Source: Amorphochlora amoebiformis (Eukaryota; Cercozoa; Chlorarachniophyceae). From it: DNA of 64,000 nt. Numbering within the stretch: the first letter of the stretch is position 1; each line of letters starts with the position of its first letter. A program made the position numbers and the translations under genes. The stretch spans positions 496,001 through 560,000 of the forward strand of contig BAAHQB010000018.1 in NCBI GenBank assembly GCA_054601695.1, written 5' to 3'. Below are positions 1 through 64,000 of this stretch, one piece after another. The notes under the pieces were generated by a model. It had not been told where the DNA came from and made no database searches. It worked only from the letters and a program-made list of their open reading frames with translations.

Positions 1-973
1 TAACCCTAACCCTATTCCTAACCTATCCCTAACCCTAACCCTAACCCTAACCCTAACCCTAACCCTAACCTTAATCCTAACCCTAATCCTAACCCTAACC
101 CTAATCCTAACCCTAGCCTACTCCTAACCCAGCCCTAACCCTAACTCTTAACCCTAGACCCAATCCTAACCTTAGACCTGACCCTAACCCTAACCCTAAC
201 CCTAAACCTAACCCTAACCCTAACCCTAACCCTGACCGAGTCAATCGTCCTCGGACTAAGACATGCTGAATAATCTGATCCTAACCCTAACCCTAATCCT
301 AACCCTAACCCTAACCCTCGCCCTAGCCCAGACCCTAACCCTGACCCTAATCCTAACTAGAAGTGTAGCGCTGACCTAGCCCTAACCCTAACCCTAGCCT
401 AACCTTAACCCTAACTCTAACCCTAATCCTAACCCTAACCTTGTTCTTAACCCTAACCCCTAACCCTATTCCTCCCTAACTCTTAACCCTAACCCCAACC
501 CTAACCCTACCCCTATTATGGTTATAATTAGATTAGGTCTAGGTTCAGGTCTGGGGTTAGGGTTAGGCTGGTTTATGGTTAGGATTAGGGTTTAGGGTTA
601 GGGTTAGGGTTAGGGCTAGGTTTAGGGTTAGGGTTAGGGTTAGGATTAGGGCTAGTGCTTGGGCTAGGAGAGGGTAATAATTGGGGTTGGAGCTAGGGTT
701 AGGGCTAAGATTAGGGTTAGGGTTGAGGTTAAATCCTAACCGTAACCCTAACCCTAGCCCTAACCCTAACCCTAACCCTAACCCTAACCCTAACTCTCAC
801 CTCAGCTCTAACCCTATCCGTAGCCCTAACCCTAACTCTTGACCATAACCCTAATCTCACCACAGCCCTAGTCCTATTCTTAACCCTAACCTTAACCCTA
901 ACCGTAACCCTAATCCTGTCCCTAACCCTAACCCTAATCTTAACCCTAACCCTAACCCTAACCCTAACCCTAG
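1..973. repeat. Degenerate telomeric array at the left end
   Basis: CCCTAA repeats with many point variants run from base 1. The C-rich strand is on top, the orientation expected at a left chromosome end. The stretch from about 541 to 733 is inverted (TTAGGG on top). One copy of the 44-base subtelomeric element lies at 238-281, and a short non-telomeric island sits near 361-378. I see no convincing exon here, yet the array ends in CCCTAG directly before an open exon at 974, so its last part may be an intron. Confidence 0.9.
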
Positions 974-13261
<12,288 letters not shown>

Positions 13262-13323
13262 ATTTTGATCATTATTGAAATAAAGTTAAAACTACATAAC
13301 TCACTAAAATCAATGCAAGACTC

Positions 13324-13361
<38 letters not shown>

Positions 13362-13840
13362 AGTATTATTAAAACTACAAAACCACACTAGAATCAATCC
13401 AAGACTTATGTATACATACATCTAGATACACATCTAGACACACACATATATATATATAGTGCATACCAAATTCACACGTTTACACAGCTATATGCGCTAG
13501 ATATACAAATACTGGTACGCTTAATACGAATCATCAATGATACTAGCCTAAACTAAATATAATATTTAATAATAATTCTATTTATATCGCAAGACTAGTA
13601 ACTCTAGTAACTAGAGAATATGCTATAGATACTAAATGAACCGTGATCAGATGACTGCCGAGATTATATACTAGTATGTATATATATATATATACATATT
13701 TATATATAATTATCTAGATTATATATATATATATATATATATATACTAGTATTCGTGCAGCTGAGTAATAATTTCATTACTAAAAAAAATTGATAATTGC
13801 AATTATCCGTGACAGCATCCAAGCGGTTGATTGCAAGCAA
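13262..13840. other. Convergent intergenic region, CTAG-rich
   Basis: This lies between the 3' ends of the TPR gene (+) and the acyltransferase gene (-). It has few long TA tracts but many CTAG-containing motifs (CTAGTA, TCTAGA, ACTAGT). A unit containing AAAACTACA... and AATCAA is repeated near 13288-13328 and 13369-13412. No gene is seen. Confidence 0.7.
13279..13284 (+). terminator. AATAAA polyadenylation signal
   Basis: AATAAA lies 18 bases after the TAG stop of the TPR gene, supporting 13259-13261 as the true end. Confidence 0.55.
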
Positions 13841-26390
<12,550 letters not shown>

Positions 26391-26581
26391 GGTGGGGAGG
26401 TTGGTTGATTTCGATTTTTAACCGGTGCCCTGGGAATGTCCCGGGGGTGTCCTTGTTAAATATCTTGGAACGATATCTTAACATATTATATAAATATGAA
26501 GTTAGTATATCTAAATTGAGTAACTCACATATCCTTTTTAAATATCTGGGTCCCGAGGCTGCCGTCGGTTCCGATCCAACG
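26391..26581. promoter_or_regulatory. Bidirectional promoter between acyltransferase and MED7
   Basis: 191 bases separate the two ATGs (26390 on -, 26582 on +). The region has an AT-rich run TATTATATAAATAT near 26485 and an inverted GGGAATGTCCC near 26432. Shared regulation is inferred from spacing only. Confidence 0.6.
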
Positions 26582-32059
<5,478 letters not shown>

Positions 32060-32100
32060 ATCAGCATATAAACATACACATAATACGTATGTATACACAC

Positions 32101-32186
<86 letters not shown>

Positions 32187-32269
32187 TATATGTATATATA
32201 TACATATGTTTATAAGTATATATATATATATATATGATATGTAAAATACATGTAAATACAAATCGTCTG

Positions 32270-32308
<39 letters not shown>

Positions 32309-32399
32309 ACGTACATTAAAATATCCAGTGGTTATTTACTTATATGTAAAATATATAAGTATCGAAATATGGATATATATATATAATATATATATATAT

Positions 32400-32439
<40 letters not shown>

Positions 32440-32468
32440 CTATATATATATATATATATATTATATCT

Positions 32469-32516
32469 TCAGTGGGTTCCCTCTTGAGCGAGCTTGGCTT
32501 CGACTAGCTTTGGTAG

Positions 32517-32552
<36 letters not shown>

Positions 32553-32554
32553 TA

Positions 32555-32617
<63 letters not shown>

Positions 32618-32697
32618 GTACATATATATGTGTGTATATATATAAATGTATAAATACTTTTAGATATATACTTTTTTGAAGAGCCTGTGTGTTAACA

Positions 32698-32741
<44 letters not shown>

Positions 32742-32792
32742 ATATATATATATATATATACATATTACATACATATACATATCGTGAACGTG

Positions 32793-32835
<43 letters not shown>

Positions 32836-32963
32836 CAGCTAGTTACAGCCATGCTTAGACGCAACTGGACAGTTTCTTACCCACCTGGTAGCCTAAAATA
32901 CTAAACATATGCACATATATATATATATATATATATATTTGCATATCACGGTTATAAAAATAG

Positions 32964-33003
<40 letters not shown>

Positions 33004-33183
33004 TATATGTTACATTGGTTTTTATCGTGACAACAACACTACTACTAATGCGATCTCTAGATTTCTGAAATAACTGAGTTGTCATTAACCAAATGCTAAA
33101 AATGCCAGAAATGAGCCAACCTTAAACACGTATTTTTACAATCTACAGCTAGTCGGTAAATTTTTTCTAGAGTTCGGCGCCAT
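32469..33183 (-). CDS. Small uncertain gene, possibly SRP14-like
   Basis: A phase-consistent chain is 33183-33140, 33095-33014, 32900-32881, 32684-32672, 32507-32469, giving 65 residues from ATG to TGA. The second exon reads [20 protein letters not shown], which recalls the N-terminal strand-helix of signal recognition particle SRP14, but the rest is too short for that family (normally over 100 residues). Exons may be missing, or other frames used: exon 32900-32881 could instead continue as [12 protein letters not shown]. The 3' end is convergent with MED7, 409 bases apart. No firm function. Confidence 0.3.
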
Positions 33184-33632
33184 CCTAGATATGTGAGTTA
33201 GAAGTTTATCACTGGAATGAATGGATATATACTAGATATATTATATATATATATATATATAAATATAATATATATTTCTACACATATCACACTCACTAGT
33301 AATTATATGTACTAGATATATATATATATATAAAACTACTATAGTATATCAGTGTATATATATATATATTCATGAATTGTTTATGAGAGTATACAAGAGA
33401 GTGTGTGAAAGTCATGTGCCTAAATACAAATAACGGTCAGTGAATATGTTTATATCTAGATATTAGATATCGTATCAATACCGTCGAAGAGTAGTAATAT
33501 TACTAGTAAATATATATATATATATATATATATATCTAGTATATATATATATATATATATGTATATACCATAGTACATGTCACACATATCTCGAAAGATT
33601 ACAACTTCATATGTATTTACCAATGAAACGTA

Positions 33633-33678
<46 letters not shown>

Positions 33679-33845
33679 TCTTCTAGATCCAGTATATGTT
33701 ACTATTTAACTGATACATATATATATATGTATATATGTATATATGTGTGTGTATATACCGAAATAATAATCCATTGCAATTATTGATATCCTAGATATCA
33801 CAGTAATACTACTAATACATACAGTTTCACACCTCTAGACCTAGT
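33184..33845. other. Intergenic region, CTAG-rich
   Basis: No exon is seen. As at 13262-13840, motifs with CTAG (CTAGATA, ACTAGTA, TCTAGTA) are frequent and TA tracts are short. Confidence 0.65.
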
Positions 33846-43369
<9,524 letters not shown>

Positions 43370-43805
43370 ATTTTTCTTTTCGGGCGGGCTGGGGTATTGC
43401 AAGCGAAAAAATGAAATATCGTGCAAAAAGCTCGGCCCAGGCCAATGAGAATAGGCTGTAGGGGCATGTATATTGACTTAAGACCCACTAGAGATATGGA
43501 AAACTGATGTTGGGGAGTCTTTCCCTTCTTTTTTTTCGACTCTCTCTCTTGTGTTCTGTAGGTTTATGAAATCCATGCAATGTTTGGATTCCGGGCGTAT
43601 GTGGGCATATGTCGCGTCGTGTAGATGAAAATGTCTTTAAATATGGGAATATTTTGTAGATAATGTAATATACATACATAATATTGTATATGTATATACA
43701 CACACGCATATATATATTATATATGCGAAAAGACACAAACGACCTGCATGGCCATCGCAATCGCCCAACCCCGACAAACTTGGAAATAATTTTAAAAATG
43801 CGCAT

Positions 43806-43902
43806 CACGCGGGGGAGTCACGCTGCTTCGTGACGCAGCGCAAAGTCACGCTAAGAATACGAATGCCACGTGACGGGTTAGCGTGACAAATCTGGAAGCA
43901 AA
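43806..43902 (+). promoter_or_regulatory. GTCACG motif cluster upstream of RPN12
   Basis: Within about 80 bases before the ATG the core GTCACG/CGTGAC appears repeatedly, including an inverted pair GTCACG-N8-TGACGC at 43816-43840 and the E-box-like CACGTGACG near 43868. The cluster is GC-rich in an AT-rich region. A regulatory role is inferred. Confidence 0.5.
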
Positions 43903-46248
<2,346 letters not shown>

Positions 46249-46768
46249 TTAATCAAAAACTTTGTATCATACGGTACGGCAGCAATAATCATGGCCTTTT
46301 AATATTAATTGAAATCACTGAACTATTAGTATTAATTGAAATCACTGGTCATGAGTTACTAGTTAACATTTAGTATATATATATAAATTGTACGTACCAT
46401 GTTACTATTATCTGTAGGGGTTAATGCATTGAAACTTTCATTAGTATGAGTCATATCTAGCATATACATCGGATATATTGTACATATTTATTAGATATCA
46501 AAAAATAATTGAAGTTATTATTCTATAACCTGAAGGTATCAAGAAAAACCGTAATTTCTTATTTCTAGAGGTTTAAAAAATCTTGATTCTAGAACTCCAA
46601 ATTTGATAAGAACATATAATTTTTTTTCGCAGGAGTCGTTAACCTGCAGTGTCTAAGAGTGTTCAAAAGTCGATATATCCGATTGCCCCACACCATCAAT
46701 CTATGTTTGGTCGTGATACACACACGACATTCTAGACAATGCGAGAGCCTGACACTACTAGTGACAGC
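46249..46768. other. Convergent intergenic region, CTAG-rich
   Basis: It lies between the 3' ends of RPN12 and the ankyrin gene. It carries a short tandem repeat (TATTAATTGAAATCACTG twice near 46304-46348) and several CTAG motifs (TCTAGA, ACTAGT, TCTAGC). No gene is seen. Confidence 0.65.
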
Positions 46769-60506
<13,738 letters not shown>

Positions 60507-60781
60507 CCGTGTGACGTCGAGAACCAAAGCGGACAGCCCCGGGACAATCGTGCTCCTGTTTGAATCCCGGGATTCAGGTGGGTGGAGAGTCACTGGAGAC
60601 TTATTCAAGGTGACTTGCCTGCGTGACACCAAAGTGCTGCCCTCATCGAAAGAGGCCTCGTGACATCCGGACCCCTCCCCCTCCCCCTCTTTGCATTAAG
60701 TTGAAATTTTTGTAGATATTTCTTCTAACCCCATCTCCTGCATCCACTTGAAGAAAATAAAATCTAAATTCGTTTAGAATT
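60507..60781. other. Divergent upstream region of the ACBP gene
   Basis: Non-repetitive sequence between the ACBP start (60506, -) and the first candidate ATG on the + strand. A + strand frame is open to 60663 but is antisense to ACBP exon 1 and its leader. Promoter function is inferred. Confidence 0.4.
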
Positions 60782-62640
<1,859 letters not shown>

Positions 62641-62644
62641 AATG

Positions 62645-62855
62645 CACTCTCTCTCTCCCTCTTTTCCTCTCCTCTCTCTCTCTCTCTTTCTCTCTCTTCT
62701 CTCTCTCTCTCTCTCTTTCTCTCTCTTCTCTCTCTCTCTCTCTCTCTTTCTCTCACTCACTCACTCCCCTCTCTCTCTCTCTCTCCTCGCTCTCACACAC
62801 TCTCCTCTCTCTCTCTCTCTCTCACTCTCCTCGCTCTCTCTCACCCACTCTCCTC

Positions 62856-62889
<34 letters not shown>

Positions 62890-62934
62890 ACTCCTCCCTC
62901 TCTCTCACACACACACCTCCCTCTCTCAATCTCA

Positions 62935-62971
<37 letters not shown>

Positions 62972-63354
62972 CTCTCCCTCTCTCTCGCTCTCTCTCTCTC
63001 TCGCGCTCTCTCTCTCTCTCTCTCTCTCTTACTCTCCTCTCCCTCTCTCTCTCTCTTCTTGCTCTCTCTCTCTTTCACTCTCCTCTCTCTCCCTCTCCTC
63101 TCTCTCTCTCTGTGTACTCTCCTATGCCTCTCTCTCTCTCTCTATCACTCCTCTCTCTCTCGCTCACCTCTCTCTCTCTTACTCTCCTCTCTCTCTCTCC
63201 TCTCTCTCACTCGCCCTCTCGCTCACTATACTCTCTCTCTCCTCTCTCTCACTCTCACACACACTCTCTCTCTCCTCTCTCTCACTCTAGCTCGCTCTCT
63301 CTCACTCTCCTCTCTCTCACTCTCCCTCTCACTCTCCCCTCTCTCTCACTCTCC

Positions 63355-63405
<51 letters not shown>

Positions 63406-63691
63406 CTCTCTCTCTCTCCCTCTTTTCCTCTCTCTTTGTCTCTCTCCTCTCTCTCTCTTCACCGCTCTCTCTTTCTCTCTCTTTCTCCCCTCTCTCTCTC
63501 TCACTCTCCTCTCTCTCTGTCTCTCTTACCTCGCTCTCTCTCTGTCTCTCTTACCTCGCTCTCTCGCTCTCCTCTCTCTCTTTCTCTCACCTCTCTCTCT
63601 CTCTCTCACTCCCCTCCCTCTCTCTCTCTCTCTCACTCTCCTCTCTCTCTCTCTCTCTCACTCACTCCGCTCTCTCTCCCTCCCTCTTTCC

Positions 63692-63739
<48 letters not shown>

Positions 63740-63755
63740 ACCTCTCTCTCTGCAT
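62645..63755. repeat. 1.1-kb CT tract
   Basis: Pyrimidine tract on the top strand, the only large one in this orientation, next to the + strand exon islands. The remaining 63756-64000 is TA-rich without a visible gene. Confidence 0.95.
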
Positions 63756-63828
63756 ATATATATATATATATATATATAGATATATATATACATACATATA
63801 TATATATATGTATATGTGAGTATATGTT

Positions 63829-63881
<53 letters not shown>

Positions 63882-64000
63882 CTGTGTGTTATTTATATAT
63901 GTACATAGATAATCATATACATATATATATATATATGCAAATTTATATATAATTCGTTAAGATTCATATACTCCTCTGTGCATACATACATGTCTTCATT

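Overview
The window is eukaryotic nuclear DNA next to a chromosome end. It opens with a degenerate CCCTAA (TTAGGG-type) telomeric array, and similar arrays recur inside the genes. Almost all other low-complexity DNA is TA microsatellite, with large GA/CT tracts and smaller AAT, GATA and TATG tracts. Genes are cut into many short exons (6 to 265 bases). Long open frames such as (YI)n, (LT)n, (NP)n, (GL)n, (LS)n, (RE)n and (MYVC)n are repeats read as protein, not genes. The species cannot be named. Conserved nuclear proteins (26S proteasome RPN12, Mediator MED7, a PlsC-type acyltransferase, a plant-type ankyrin acyl-CoA-binding protein) and heavy intron load suggest an intron-rich unicellular eukaryote, possibly an alga.

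I rebuilt genes by hand from exon islands, asking that each exon have an acceptor and a donor, that the frame be open, and that intron phases agree from exon to exon. Left to right: (1) + strand, 974 (5' end not seen) to 13261, a tetratricopeptide-repeat (TPR) protein; (2) - strand, 26390 to 13841, a 495-residue lysophospholipid acyltransferase; (3) + strand, 26582 to 32059, MED7, 244 residues, divergent from gene 2 across 191 bases; (4) - strand, 33183 to 32469, a small uncertain gene; (5) - strand, 43369 to 33846, a 161-residue unrecognised, probably helical protein; (6) + strand, 43903 to 46248, RPN12/PSMD8; (7) - strand, 60506 to 46769, a 321-residue membrane-anchored acyl-CoA-binding protein with ankyrin repeats; (8) + strand from about 60.8 kb, an incomplete gene. 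Coding exons total about 5.7 kb of 64 kb.

Three patterns stand out. First, introns are built from simple repeats, and in some the repeat itself forms the splice site: GTATAT...ATATAG for TA tracts, CCCTAG at the 3' end and AG/GTTAGG or GTAACCCTAA at the 5' end for telomeric tracts. Second, many exons are flanked by tandem truncated copies of one exon end, each with its splice site and separated by TA tracts. Third, a 44-base element occurs about 26 times, only in or beside telomeric arrays and always in one orientation relative to the C-rich strand. All gene calls come from reading by eye; no database search or RNA evidence was available.
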